Shown in pieces: positions 16,015-24,269 of a stretch of DNA of 64,000 bases. A program made the position numbers and the translations under genes. Within the stretch, counting starts at the first letter, position 1. Every line of letters begins with the position of its first letter. The DNA lies in assembly GCA_021205755.1 (NCBI GenBank), contig JAJPWX010000080.1:1-64000 (forward strand), written 5' to 3'. The notes beneath the pieces were generated by a model that worked only from the letters and a program-made list of their open reading frames with translations, did not search any database and was not told the origin of the DNA. Source of the stretch: Lachnospiraceae bacterium (GTDB taxonomy: Bacteria > Bacillota > Clostridia > Lachnospirales > Lachnospiraceae).

Positions 16015-17361
16015 ATGACATCGCGCGTACAGGATATGACGGAGGGCAGACCTCTGAAACTGATTATTCTTTTTGCGCTGCCGCTGATGGCAGGAAATGT
16101 ATTTCAGCAGCTTTATACGCTTGTGGACACCATGGTGGTGGGACAGGCGCTGGGAGTGAACGCGCTGGCGGCGCTGGGAGCGGCGGACTGGCTGAACTGG
16201 ATGCTGCTGGGAATGGTGCAAGGGTTTGCACAGGGCTTTTCGATTAAAATGGCGCAGCAGTTTGGCGCCAGGGAATATACGGCTCTGAGGCGAACTGTGG
16301 CGAATTCCGTTTTACTGGCAGCAGTATCAGCGCTGGGACTGCTTTTATGCAGTGAGCTTCTGGCGAAGCCGGTGATGGTTCTTTTGCAGACGCCGGATGA
16401 GGTGATCGACATGTCTGTGCTTTATCTGCGGATTATTTTTGCGGGAGTGCCTATCGTGATGGCATACAATGTTCTGGCATCGATCCTGCGGGCTTTCGGG
16501 GACGGGCGGACGCCTCTGTACGCGATGGTGCTTGCTTCGTGCATCAATGTGGCGCTGGATCTTCTTTTTGTACTCGTCTTTGGCTGGGGAATCGGCGGAG
16601 CCGCCGCCGCGACCATTCTCGCGCAGGCCTGTTCCGGGCTGTTTTGCCTGCGCGCGGTTCGCCGTGTGGAATTTCTGACCTTCAAAAGGGAGGACTTTCG
16701 TCCGGAGGGCGCTCTTTGCCGGAATCTGATGAAGCTGGGGCTGCCGATGGCTTTTCAGAATTGTGTGATCGCAGTAGGCGGCATGATCGTCCAGGCCGTG
16801 GTGAATGGATTTGGAGTCTTGTTTATTGCTGGTTTCACCGCGACGAATAAGCTTTATGGCGTGCTGGAGATTGCGGCGACCTCTTTTGGGTACGCGATGG
16901 TGACTTATGTCGGGCAGAATCTGGGAGCCGGAAAGGTGCAGCGCGTCCGCGAGGGAATGCGCGCGGCGCTGGCTGCGGCTATCGGAGTCTCCGTGGTGAT
17001 TGGCGCAGCCATGCTATTGTTTGGAAAACCGATCTTACGGCTTTTTATTTCCGGCACAGCCGAGGAAGTATCTACGGCGCTTGCGGTCGCTTACCATTAT
17101 CTGTCAATCATGAGCATCTGCCTGCCGATCCTTTATGTTTTGCATGTCACTCGTTCCGCGCTGCAGGGGATGGGAGATACGGTGCGGCCAATGGTTTCCG
17201 GAATCGCGGAATTCGTGATGCGGACCGGCACCGCGATTCTGCTGCCGATGGCGATTGGAGAGAGCGGCATCTTTTACGCGGAGGTACTGGCCTGGACGGG
17301 AGCGGATATCATACTGGTGACAAGTTATCTGACGCGGATGCGACAGCTACAGCATAACTGA
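16015..17361 (+). CDS. MATE family efflux transporter
   Basis: The 448-residue protein has twelve hydrophobic segments in two halves. The N-terminal LKLIILFALPLMAGNVFQQL and VDTMVVGQALGVNALAALGA, and the matching second half (LKLGLPMAFQNCVIAVGG), are typical of DinF/NorM-type cation-coupled exporters. Substrates cannot be read from sequence. A GGGGAGGATATG region precedes the ATG. It is flanked by the dnaE terminator and the asnS promoter, so it is probably monocistronic. Confidence 0.9.
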   Translation: MTSRVQDMTEGRPLKLIILFALPLMAGNVFQQLYTLVDTMVVGQALGVNALAALGAADWLNWMLLGMVQGFAQGFSIKMAQQFGAREYTALRRTVANSVLLAAVSALGLLLCSELLAKPVMVLLQTPDEVIDMSVLYLRIIFAGVPIVMAYNVLASILRAFGDGRTPLYAMVLASCINVALDLLFVLVFGWGIGGAAAATILAQACSGLFCLRAVRRVEFLTFKREDFRPEGALCRNLMKLGLPMAFQNCVIAVGGMIVQAVVNGFGVLFIAGFTATNKLYGVLEIAATSFGYAMVTYVGQNLGAGKVQRVREGMRAALAAAIGVSVVIGAAMLLFGKPILRLFISGTAEEVSTALAVAYHYLSIMSICLPILYVLHVTRSALQGMGDTVRPMVSGIAEFVMRTGTAILLPMAIGESGIFYAEVLAWTGADIILVTSYLTRMRQLQHN

Positions 17362-17406
17362 CGTAATTTTTAGTGGAATATTAAGAAAGCATAAAGCAGT
17401 TAACCC

Positions 17407-17435
17407 TTGCGGACTTTGCGTAAAATGGGTATAAT
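17407..17435 (+). promoter_or_regulatory. Promoter of asnS
   Basis: TTGCGG at 17407-17412 and a perfect TATAAT at 17430-17435 are separated by 17 bases. The leader to the asnS ATG is only about 47 bases, too short for a T-box, so charging control by that mechanism is unlikely. Confidence 0.7.
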
Positions 17436-17488
17436 CGAACAAAGTGGGGGATTTATACTGATTATTAAAAACAAGGAGACCGAGAACT

Positions 17489-18883
17489 ATGGATTATCAT
17501 TTTACGACCGTAAAAGAGCTGTACCGTGACCGTGACAGCTATATGAACAAAGAGATTACCGTCGGCGGATGGGTGCGCAGCATCCGTGATTCGAAGACAT
17601 TTGGATTTATTGTATTGCATGATGGCACTTTTTTTGAGACACTGCAGATTGTCTATTCCGATCAGCTACCGAATTTTGCGGAGATTTCGAAGCTGAATGT
17701 CGGCGCTGCTGTGATTGTCACTGGCACACTGGTGGCGACGCCGAATGCGAAACAGCCGTTTGAGATTCAGGCTTCCGCTCTTGAAGTGGAGGGTACTTCG
17801 ACGCCGGATTATCCGATGCAGAAGAAGCGCCATTCGATGGAATATCTGCGGACTGTACCGCATCTGCGTCCGCGGACAAATACCTTTCAGGCGGTGTTCC
17901 GTGTGCGCTCGCTGATTGCGTACGCGATTCACACCTTTTTCCAGGAGCGCGGTTTTGTTTACGTGCACACACCGCTGATTACAGCGAGCGACTGTGAGGG
18001 CGCGGGCGAGATGTTCCAGGTGACGACGCTTGACCTGAATAATCTCCCGCGGGACGACCAGGGCGCCATTGATTATACGAAGGATTTCTTCGGAACGACG
18101 ACGAATCTGACCGTGAGCGGCCAGCTGGATGTGGAAGCCTTCGCACAGGCATTCCGGAATGTTTATACGTTCGGTCCGACGTTCCGCGCGGAGAATTCAA
18201 ATACAGCGCGCCATGCGGCGGAGTTCTGGATGATTGAGCCGGAGATTGCCTTTGCTGATCTGGATGACAATATGGCACTCGCGGAATCCATGATTAAATT
18301 CATTATCCGCTATGTCCTGGAGAATGCGCCGGAAGAGATGAATTTCTTCAATTCCTTTGTTGATAAAGGACTGCTGGACCGCCTGAATCATGTATTGAAT
18401 TCCGAGTTCGGGCATGTCACCTACACCGAGGCGGTGGAGATTCTTGAAAAGCACAACGACAAGTTTGAGTATAAGGTTTCCTGGGGCTGCGACCTGCAGA
18501 CCGAGCATGAGCGCTACCTGACCGAGCAGATTTATAAGCGTCCGCTCTTTGTCACGGATTACCCGAAAGAGATCAAGGCGTTTTATATGAAGCTGAACGA
18601 GGATGGCAAGACCGTCCGCGCGATGGACTGCCTGGTGCCGGGTATCGGCGAGATCATCGGCGGCAGCCAGAGAGAGGACAACCTGGATATCCTGACCTCT
18701 CGTATCGCTGAGCTTGGCATGAAGCCGGAGGATTACGCGTATTACGTAGACCTGCGCAAATATGGCTCAACCCGTCATTCCGGATTCGGCCTTGGCTTTG
18801 AACGCTGCGTGATGTACCTGACAGGAATGTCTAACATCCGCGACGTCCTCCCCTACCCGCGGACCGTCGGAAACCTAGCGTAA
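17489..18883 (+). CDS. asnS: Asparagine-tRNA ligase
   Basis: The 464-residue class IIb synthetase joins asparagine to tRNA-Asn. An N-terminal OB anticodon-binding domain ([19 protein letters not shown]) is followed by the catalytic core: motif 2 [20 protein letters not shown] and motif 3 [15 protein letters not shown]. The C-terminal sequence RDVLPYPRT is typical of AsnRS and separates it from AspRS. AAGGAG lies upstream of the ATG. Confidence 0.96.
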   Translation: MDYHFTTVKELYRDRDSYMNKEITVGGWVRSIRDSKTFGFIVLHDGTFFETLQIVYSDQLPNFAEISKLNVGAAVIVTGTLVATPNAKQPFEIQASALEVEGTSTPDYPMQKKRHSMEYLRTVPHLRPRTNTFQAVFRVRSLIAYAIHTFFQERGFVYVHTPLITASDCEGAGEMFQVTTLDLNNLPRDDQGAIDYTKDFFGTTTNLTVSGQLDVEAFAQAFRNVYTFGPTFRAENSNTARHAAEFWMIEPEIAFADLDDNMALAESMIKFIIRYVLENAPEEMNFFNSFVDKGLLDRLNHVLNSEFGHVTYTEAVEILEKHNDKFEYKVSWGCDLQTEHERYLTEQIYKRPLFVTDYPKEIKAFYMKLNEDGKTVRAMDCLVPGIGEIIGGSQREDNLDILTSRIAELGMKPEDYAYYVDLRKYGSTRHSGFGLGFERCVMYLTGMSNIRDVLPYPRTVGNLA

Positions 18884-18919
18884 AAGCGTCGTCAATGGAA
18901 CAACAATTATGAGGATGGC

Positions 18920-19615
18920 ATGAGTAAGATTCTGGTTTTAGATAATGAAAAAGAAATCGCGGACGTAATCGGTCTCTACCTGCGCAACGAAGGCTACGAG
19001 GTAGAACTGGCGTATTCCGGGCGGGAGGCGCTGCGTAAAGTGGAGCAATCCCCGCCTGATCTGGCGCTGCTGGATGTGATGCTCCCGGATATTGACGGAT
19101 TTCGTGTGCTGCAGAAGATCCGGGAGAATCATAAGTTCCCGGTGATTATGCTGACGGCGAAGACGGAATACACGGATAAGATTACCGGCCTTACACTGGG
19201 GGCGGATGATTACATTCCAAAGCCGTTTAACCCACTGGAGATGGTGGCGCGTGTGAAAGCGCAGCTGCGCCGCTATACGAAGTATAATGGGGGCGGGGAG
19301 CAGGATTCGGACAGTGTTATTGATTTTTCCGGCCTGTTGCTGAACCGCGATACGCATGAGTGCTTTTTTAATGAGCGCGAGCTTACTCTGACGCCGATTG
19401 AGTTCGACATTCTCTGGCTTTTGTGTGAGAACCGCGGGAAGGTGATCAGCTCGGAGCAGCTGTTCGAGCAGATCTGGAAGGAAAAATACTTTAAAAACAG
19501 CAACAATACCGTGATGGTACATATTCGCCATCTGCGCGAAAAGATGGGCGACGGCACCCGAAAAAGTGATTTCATAAAGACGGTCTGGGGAGTTGGTTAC
19601 AAGATTGAAAAATAA
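18920..19615 (+). CDS. OmpR-family response regulator, VanR-like
   Basis: The 231-residue protein has a receiver domain with phospho-acceptor Asp in LALLDVMLPDIDG and Lys in PKPFNPLEM. A winged helix-turn-helix output domain (about 130-230) ends NTVMVHIRHLREKMGDG. The closest group by pattern is VanR, but no vanHAX-type genes are present, so vancomycin resistance is not implied. It is followed by, and overlaps, a histidine kinase gene; a class B sortase gene is third, so cell-envelope stress is the likely theme. Confidence 0.88.
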   Translation: MSKILVLDNEKEIADVIGLYLRNEGYEVELAYSGREALRKVEQSPPDLALLDVMLPDIDGFRVLQKIRENHKFPVIMLTAKTEYTDKITGLTLGADDYIPKPFNPLEMVARVKAQLRRYTKYNGGGEQDSDSVIDFSGLLLNRDTHECFFNERELTLTPIEFDILWLLCENRGKVISSEQLFEQIWKEKYFKNSNNTVMVHIRHLREKMGDGTRKSDFIKTVWGVGYKIEK

Positions 19616-20780
19616 ATATGGAAAATTAACACGAAAAATCATTCTTTTTGCCATTTTGATCAGTACATTGATCGTCGCGGTTGGCTATGGCTTCCTGACG
19701 TTTCTGACGGATGGCGCCCCGCAGGAATTTTTTCAGAGAGGAATTGTCCACATTCTGCAGAGCCTTGGGTTTTCAGCGGAGCGCGCAGCGGCGGGGTATA
19801 ACCGGTTGTTTGTAGAAGGAAAGCTGTTATTTGTCTTTGCGGGTTTCTTTGTTTTGTTCCTGCTGTTCTTTCTTCTGACCGCCCGGAAGATAAACCGTTA
19901 CCTCAGCCGGATTGACGATGCACTGGAAGGCATCCTGGCGGATTCGCCAGAGCCGATTGTGCTTCCACCGGAGCTGGAGCCAATGGCGGAGCAGCTGAAC
20001 GCGCTGCAGCATAAACTTTTGTACCGGACACAGCAGGCGGCCCAGAGTGAACAGCGCAAGAACGAGTTGGTGGTTTGTCTTGCGCATGACCTGAAGACGC
20101 CGCTGACCTCGGTGACTGCGTACCTGACCATGCTGAATGAACATCCGGAGATGTCAGCGGAGGAACGTGCGAAGTATACGCGGATCACGCTGGAAAAAGC
20201 GATTCGCCTGGAAGAATTGCTCAACGAGTTCTTTGAGATTACCAGGTTTAACGCGCAGGATATTGTGCTGGAAAAGCGGGAGATCAATCTTTCCATCATG
20301 CTGGAACAGCTGGAGGATGAAAATGTCGGCCTTCTGAATAAAAAGAATATGACCTGCGTCGTTGATGTGCAGGAAGGGCTGATTATGCGGGGAGACCCGG
20401 AGCAGCTGGCGCGTGTTTTCGATAATCTCCTGAAAAACGCGGCCGCTTACGGGAACGCTGGTTCGCAAATTCTGATCCAGGCCCGCGGTGGCAGGGACGG
20501 GATTACCATTGTCTTTACGAATGAAGGACCGCAGATTCCGCAGAAAAAGCTGGAAATGATCTTTGAAAAATTTTATCGGGTGGACGACGGACGCTCCAGT
20601 AAGACTGGCGGCGCAGGTCTGGGGCTTGCGATTGCAAAACAGATTGTAGAACTGCACGGCGGGGTGATTTCGGCGGTCAGCGACAGCAAAAACACACGCT
20701 TTATAGTAAATATGCCTGCGGAAACGAGGGCAGCGGAGGGGGAGAACAATGGGAAGAAGGAACGGAAATGGCGGAGATAA
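19605..20780 (+). CDS. Sensor histidine kinase, VanS-like
   Basis: About 391 residues. Two membrane segments (about 10-32 and 78-100) frame an extracytoplasmic loop of roughly 45 residues. A HAMP-like linker, H box CLAHDLKTPLTSV, N box NLLKNAAAYGN and G boxes GAGLGLAIAKQIVELHGG follow. Starts at TTG 19593 and TTG 19605 are both possible; GGGGAG at 19587 is placed better for 19605. It overlaps the regulator gene at its start and the sortase gene by 32 bases at its end, so the three genes form one translationally coupled unit. Confidence 0.85.
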   Translation: MKNKYGKLTRKIILFAILISTLIVAVGYGFLTFLTDGAPQEFFQRGIVHILQSLGFSAERAAAGYNRLFVEGKLLFVFAGFFVLFLLFFLLTARKINRYLSRIDDALEGILADSPEPIVLPPELEPMAEQLNALQHKLLYRTQQAAQSEQRKNELVVCLAHDLKTPLTSVTAYLTMLNEHPEMSAEERAKYTRITLEKAIRLEELLNEFFEITRFNAQDIVLEKREINLSIMLEQLEDENVGLLNKKNMTCVVDVQEGLIMRGDPEQLARVFDNLLKNAAAYGNAGSQILIQARGGRDGITIVFTNEGPQIPQKKLEMIFEKFYRVDDGRSSKTGGAGLGLAIAKQIVELHGGVISAVSDSKNTRFIVNMPAETRAAEGENNGKKERKWRR

Positions 20781-21681
20781 CCGCCCGGGAGTGCAGCCTA
20801 AAAAAAAGAAAAGCCATGTGGGCGACGTGATCAGTATCATTGTGATGGTGGCGGCTTTCGGCGTGTTTGTGTTTGCAGGCTATAAGCTTTATGGTTATTA
20901 CCAGGAATATAAAAAAGCAGACGACGAATACGCAAACCTCGCAACCTATACAGTGGATGAGACGGAGACCGAGGATCTGGATGAACTGGAGTCGGAAGTG
21001 GAGGCTGCCCTGCAAAGCGGAACGTCCACTGTGGGCAATATCCAGAGCATTAGCGGGCGTGAAGTCAAAACGGTAGAAGTGGGGGAAGAGGAAGTAACGC
21101 TTCCGGTCATGGTGAATCCGATCGACTTTGAGTCATTGAAAGAGGTCAATTCGGATATTGTCGGCTGGCTGAAAATCCGCGCGATTGATCTGAGCTACCC
21201 AGTTGTGCAGGGGGAAGACAATGATTACTATCTTCACCAGTCGTTTGAACAGGAGTACCTGTTCGCAGGCTGTCTGTTCGTTAATTATGAGAACAAGAGC
21301 GACTTTAGCGATCAGAATACGGTTATCTACGGGCATAACATGAAAAATGGCTCCATGTTTGGTTCTCTGAAAAAACTTCGGGATGAAGAGGTCTTTTCAA
21401 AGAGCAAATATTTCTGGATCTTTACGGAAGACATCATTTACCAGTACCGCATTTTCTCAGCGAGAGTGGTGAATAGCGTGGGGCAGACCTACCAGATTGT
21501 TTTTTCTGAGGATGAATTTGAAGAATTTCTGACGACAGCAATGGAGAATTCTGAGGTGGACAACAGCACGGTATCGGTGACGACGGAGGATAAGGTTGTG
21601 ACGCTGTCTACCTGTACCGGAGACTCTTCGACCCGCTTCGTTGTTCAGGGCAAGCTTGTGCAGATGTATGCGTCGAAGTAG
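20749..21681 (+). CDS. srtB: Class B sortase
   Basis: The 310-residue membrane-anchored transpeptidase has a basic N-terminus and one membrane helix (about 25-47). An acidic spacer (about 60-100) precedes the sortase domain with catalytic His in VIYGHNMKNGSMFG, Cys in TLSTCTGDSSTR and the Arg in STRFVVQG. The YPVVQGEDNDYYLHQSF segment is typical of class B. It attaches surface proteins to peptidoglycan; no substrate with a sorting signal lies in the window. GGGGGAG precedes the ATG, which lies inside the kinase gene, an unusual pairing suggesting co-regulation. Confidence 0.9.
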   Translation: MGRRNGNGGDNRPGVQPKKKKSHVGDVISIIVMVAAFGVFVFAGYKLYGYYQEYKKADDEYANLATYTVDETETEDLDELESEVEAALQSGTSTVGNIQSISGREVKTVEVGEEEVTLPVMVNPIDFESLKEVNSDIVGWLKIRAIDLSYPVVQGEDNDYYLHQSFEQEYLFAGCLFVNYENKSDFSDQNTVIYGHNMKNGSMFGSLKKLRDEEVFSKSKYFWIFTEDIIYQYRIFSARVVNSVGQTYQIVFSEDEFEEFLTTAMENSEVDNSTVSVTTEDKVVTLSTCTGDSSTRFVVQGKLVQMYASK

Positions 21682-21695
21682 CTGATATCCTGGAT

Positions 21696-21718
21696 GGCCT
21701 GCTGTTCTGAACAGTTAC
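21696..21718. repeat. Short dispersed repeat (copy 1)
   Basis: CCTGCTGTTCTGAACAGTTAC downstream of the sortase gene recurs in inverted orientation at 62546-62567 (GTAACTGTTCAGAACAGCGG), with about 20 of 22 bases shared. The central GTTCTGAAC is nearly palindromic. Related words occur in other intergenic regions of the window. Confidence 0.5.
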
Positions 21719-21751
21719 AAGTAAAAATCACGCAAGGAAAGAGGGGGTATT

Positions 21752-22483
21752 ATGACCGGCATTGAAGAGCTGCAGCAAATCATTGATCAGACGGATAATA
21801 TTGTATTTTTCGGGGGCGCGGGGGTTTCCACCGAGAGCGGAATTCCGGACTTTCGAAGCGTGGACGGGCTTTACCATCAAAAGTACGATTATCCGCCGGA
21901 AACGATTCTAAGCCATACCTTTTTTGTACGGCAGACAAAAGAATTCTATCGGTTTTACCGGGATAAGATGCTGGTTCTGGATGCGGAGCCAAACGCGGCG
22001 CACAGAAAGCTTGCCGAGCTTGAAGCGTGCGGAAAGCTGAAAGCGGTCGTGACGCAGAACATTGACGGTCTGCACCAGAGGGCGGGGAACAAAAAAGTGC
22101 TGGAGCTGCACGGCAGCATCCACCGCAATTACTGCCAGCGCTGCCATAAAAGCTACAGCGGGGAAGATCTGCAGAAGCTTTTTGACGAAGGACAGGAGGA
22201 GCCGCGCTGTACCTGCGGAGGGGTGATCAAACCGGATGTCGTGCTGTATGAGGAAGGCCTTGACTCATGGACGATGCGGGAGTCTATTTCCTGTATTTCA
22301 GATGCAGATGTGCTGATTATCGGCGGTACATCGCTGGCGGTTTACCCGGCGGCGGGACTGATTGATTATTTCCACGGTAGTCATCTGGTTGTAATCAATA
22401 TGGCGCCGACCCCGCGCGACCGGCAGGCCGATCTGCTGATTCAGGAAAAAATCGGGGCAGTACTTGGCGCGCTGCATGTCTGA
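21752..22483 (+). CDS. cobB: NAD-dependent protein deacylase (sirtuin)
   Basis: The 243-residue sirtuin has GAGVSTESGIPDFRS (NAD binding), TQNIDGLHQRAG, the catalytic His in ELHGSIHRNYC, and four zinc cysteines in CQRC and CTCGG. GTSLAVYPAAGLI completes the Rossmann fold. It removes acyl groups from lysines, consuming NAD. The gene starts after AAAGAGGGGG; no operon partner is obvious, and DUF951 follows 82 bases later. Confidence 0.92.
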   Translation: MTGIEELQQIIDQTDNIVFFGGAGVSTESGIPDFRSVDGLYHQKYDYPPETILSHTFFVRQTKEFYRFYRDKMLVLDAEPNAAHRKLAELEACGKLKAVVTQNIDGLHQRAGNKKVLELHGSIHRNYCQRCHKSYSGEDLQKLFDEGQEEPRCTCGGVIKPDVVLYEEGLDSWTMRESISCISDADVLIIGGTSLAVYPAAGLIDYFHGSHLVVINMAPTPRDRQADLLIQEKIGAVLGALHV

Positions 22484-22565
22484 TGTATATGACGTGATTC
22501 TGGTTTCGGCCTTTCGGAATGAGAGACCGACTGAAAAAGAAAACGTTTGGCTGAGGGAGTGGAAG

Positions 22566-22745
22566 ATGGATTTTGAAATAGGCGATATCGTAAAATTAAA
22601 AAAGAAGCACCCTTGTGGCAGTCAGGAATGGGAAGTCCTGCGTGTGGGCGCGGATTTCCGCCTGAAATGCGCTGGTTGCGGCCATCAGATTATGGTTCCC
22701 AGGAAGCTTGTAGAAAAAAATGTCAGAGCTGTAAAAAAAGCTTGA
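22566..22745 (+). CDS. DUF951 family protein
   Basis: The 59-residue protein matches DUF951: FEIGDIVKLKKKHPCGSQEW, then RVGADFRLKCAGCGHQI and MVPRKLVEKNVR. The single cysteine plus the CAGC pair may bind zinc. The family is found in Firmicutes next to ribosomal or translation genes; its function is unknown. I chose the ATG at 22566, preceded by GGGAGTGGAAG, rather than the longer frame. Its stop codon overlaps the rpsF promoter. Confidence 0.85.
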   Translation: MDFEIGDIVKLKKKHPCGSQEWEVLRVGADFRLKCAGCGHQIMVPRKLVEKNVRAVKKA

Positions 22746-22770
22746 ATTTGTCCGGATCCTGTGGTAGAAT
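22742..22770 (+). promoter_or_regulatory. Promoter of the rpsF-ssb-rpsR operon
   Basis: TTGAAT at 22742-22747 and TAGAAT at 22765-22770 have a 17-base spacer. The -35 overlaps the DUF951 stop codon. The leader is about 85 bases. Confidence 0.7.
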
Positions 22771-22792
22771 CAGCAGCTGTGATATATTTCCT

Positions 22793-22853
22793 TGCTCCTT
22801 GCAAATCCGGCAGGCTATGCCGTGGTCAGGGGGCCAAAAGACCATAAGGAGGT
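22793..22853 (+). promoter_or_regulatory. Possible S6:S18 autoregulatory leader
   Basis: The rpsF leader contains GGCA-GGCTA-TGCC preceded by CCG and then TGGTC pairing with GACCA just before the ribosome binding site GGAGG. In many bacteria the S6:S18 complex binds a CCG-containing stem-loop in this leader to repress the operon. I see the CCG words and stems but cannot verify the published consensus, so the call is tentative. Confidence 0.3.
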
Positions 22854-22862
22854 GCGAAAAGC

Positions 22863-23150
22863 ATGAACAAGTATGAATTAGCAGTAGTTGTCAGCGCAAA
22901 ACTTGAAGACGAGGACAGAGCTGCCACGATCGAGAAAGTGAAAGAAGTGATCACTCGTTTCGGCGGGACAGTGACGGAAGTAGAAGAGTGGGGCAAGAAA
23001 AAGCTCGCTTACGAGATCAGGAAGATGCGTGAAGGATTTTACTACTTCGTTCGCTTTGAGGCTGATGCAACATGTCCGGCGGAAGTTGAGAAACGTGTCC
23101 GCATTATGGAAGATGTCATCAGATATTTATGCGTTAGACAGGATGCATAG
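22863..23150 (+). CDS. rpsF: 30S ribosomal protein S6
   Basis: The 95-residue protein begins MNKYELAVVVSAKLEDEDRA and contains the family core VTEVEEWGKKKLAYEI and GFYYFVRF. S6 binds S18 and 16S rRNA in the platform of the small subunit. A consensus AAGGAGGTG precedes the ATG. It is the first gene of rpsF-ssb-rpsR. Confidence 0.97.
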   Translation: MNKYELAVVVSAKLEDEDRAATIEKVKEVITRFGGTVTEVEEWGKKKLAYEIRKMREGFYYFVRFEADATCPAEVEKRVRIMEDVIRYLCVRQDA

Positions 23151-23170
23151 ATAAAAGAGAGGTATGTATT

Positions 23171-23638
23171 ATGAATAAAGTCATCTTAATGGGACGATTG
23201 ACCAGAGATCCGGAAGTACGTTATTCTGCAGGGGAGAATTCCTCCGCATACGCAAGATACACGCTCGCGGTAGACCGCAGATATCGCCGTGAGGGGAATA
23301 ATGACCAGCAGACCGCAGATTTTATCAGCTGCGTTGTGTTTGGCAGAGGCGCCGAGTTTGCGGAGAAGTATCTTCGCCAGGGCACGAAGATTGTTGTGAC
23401 GGGTCGGATTCAGACGGGCAGTTACACGAACAGAGATGGCCAGAAAGTCTATACCACGGACGTAGTCGTTGAGGAGCAGGAGTTTGCTGAGAGTAAGGCG
23501 GCGGCTTCCGGAGCTTCCGCAGGCGGATATCAGAGACCGGCTCCACAGGCCGCAGCTCCGATGCCATCTGAGGCGTCCGCAGGCGACGGATTCATGAATA
23601 TTCCGGACGGGATTGACGAAGAACTCCCGTTCAGCTGA
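23171..23638 (+). CDS. ssb: Single-stranded DNA-binding protein
   Basis: The 155-residue protein has an N-terminal OB fold (MNKVILMGRLTRDPEVRYS, then DFISCVVFGRGAEFAEKYL). A disordered Ala/Gly/Pro-rich linker (about 108-140) follows, and the acidic tip IDEELPFS recruits replication partners. Located between rpsF and rpsR, its conserved site, with a GAGAGG ribosome binding site. Confidence 0.96.
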   Translation: MNKVILMGRLTRDPEVRYSAGENSSAYARYTLAVDRRYRREGNNDQQTADFISCVVFGRGAEFAEKYLRQGTKIVVTGRIQTGSYTNRDGQKVYTTDVVVEEQEFAESKAAASGASAGGYQRPAPQAAAPMPSEASAGDGFMNIPDGIDEELPFS

Positions 23639-23698
23639 TAAGCCGGTGCAGCCGTGCGTGTAGAAGCGGCCGCAGGCAGAAGAAGGAGGAATAAAGCA

Positions 23699-23962
23699 AT
23701 GGCTTATAATAAAGAGAGAAGCGATGCGCCGATGAAGAGACGCGGCGGCGCGGTTCGCAGAAGGAAAAAAGTTTGTGTTTTCTGCGGAAAAGACAATGAG
23801 ATCGATTACAAGGATGTCAATAAACTGAAAAGATATGTATCTGAGAGAGGTAAGATCCTCCCGAGAAGAATCACAGGCAACTGCGCAAAGCATCAGCGTG
23901 CTCTGACGGTAGCGATCAAGCGCGCACGCCATGTGGCTCTGATGCCGTACGTTCAGGATTGA
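23699..23962 (+). CDS. rpsR: 30S ribosomal protein S18
   Basis: The 87-residue protein contains [20 protein letters not shown] and [20 protein letters not shown], the S18 core. Residues C-x2-C and C-x2-H suggest the zinc-binding version. I chose the ATG at 23699 because GAAGGAGG lies upstream; the frame open from 23654 has no site. It is the last gene of the operon, followed by a terminator at 24039. Confidence 0.96.
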   Translation: MAYNKERSDAPMKRRGGAVRRRKKVCVFCGKDNEIDYKDVNKLKRYVSERGKILPRRITGNCAKHQRALTVAIKRARHVALMPYVQD

Positions 23963-24038
23963 TTGCTGTGAGAATCAGATATCCGGCTGACGGCAGCGGA
24001 GTATTTGAGTGAATTGTCAGGCATGATAAAAGAAAGAG

Positions 24039-24070
24039 ACCCGCATATCTGAGATGATATGCGGGTTTTT
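24039..24070 (+). terminator. Terminator of the rpsF operon
   Basis: ACCCGCATATC (24039-24049) pairs with GATATGCGGGT (24055-24065) around a short loop, followed by TTTTT. Confidence 0.88.
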
Positions 24071-24269
24071 CACTTTTTTCTTCCACTGTGCGCGACTTTG
24101 TGGTAAACTGTCCATATGTCATTTACAGATCCGAGAGCATTTTCCTTCGAGATCCTTAGAATACGCAGCAAGGGTTTTTTGCAGCAGTGAGAAATATGGA
24201 ACAACCGGAATGTTTTTGTCTCACAGAAAGGGCCGTTTCAGAAGGAATGGATAGAAAGGGACGGATGAT

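Noticed and set aside
17400..17488. T-box riboswitch upstream of asnS
   Set aside because: The promoter lies only about 50 bases before the start codon, leaving no room for a specifier stem and antiterminator.
18920..20780. Vancomycin resistance regulation (VanRS)
   Set aside because: Sequence type is similar, but no vanH, vanA/B, vanX or vanG-type genes are in the window; the downstream partner is a sortase.
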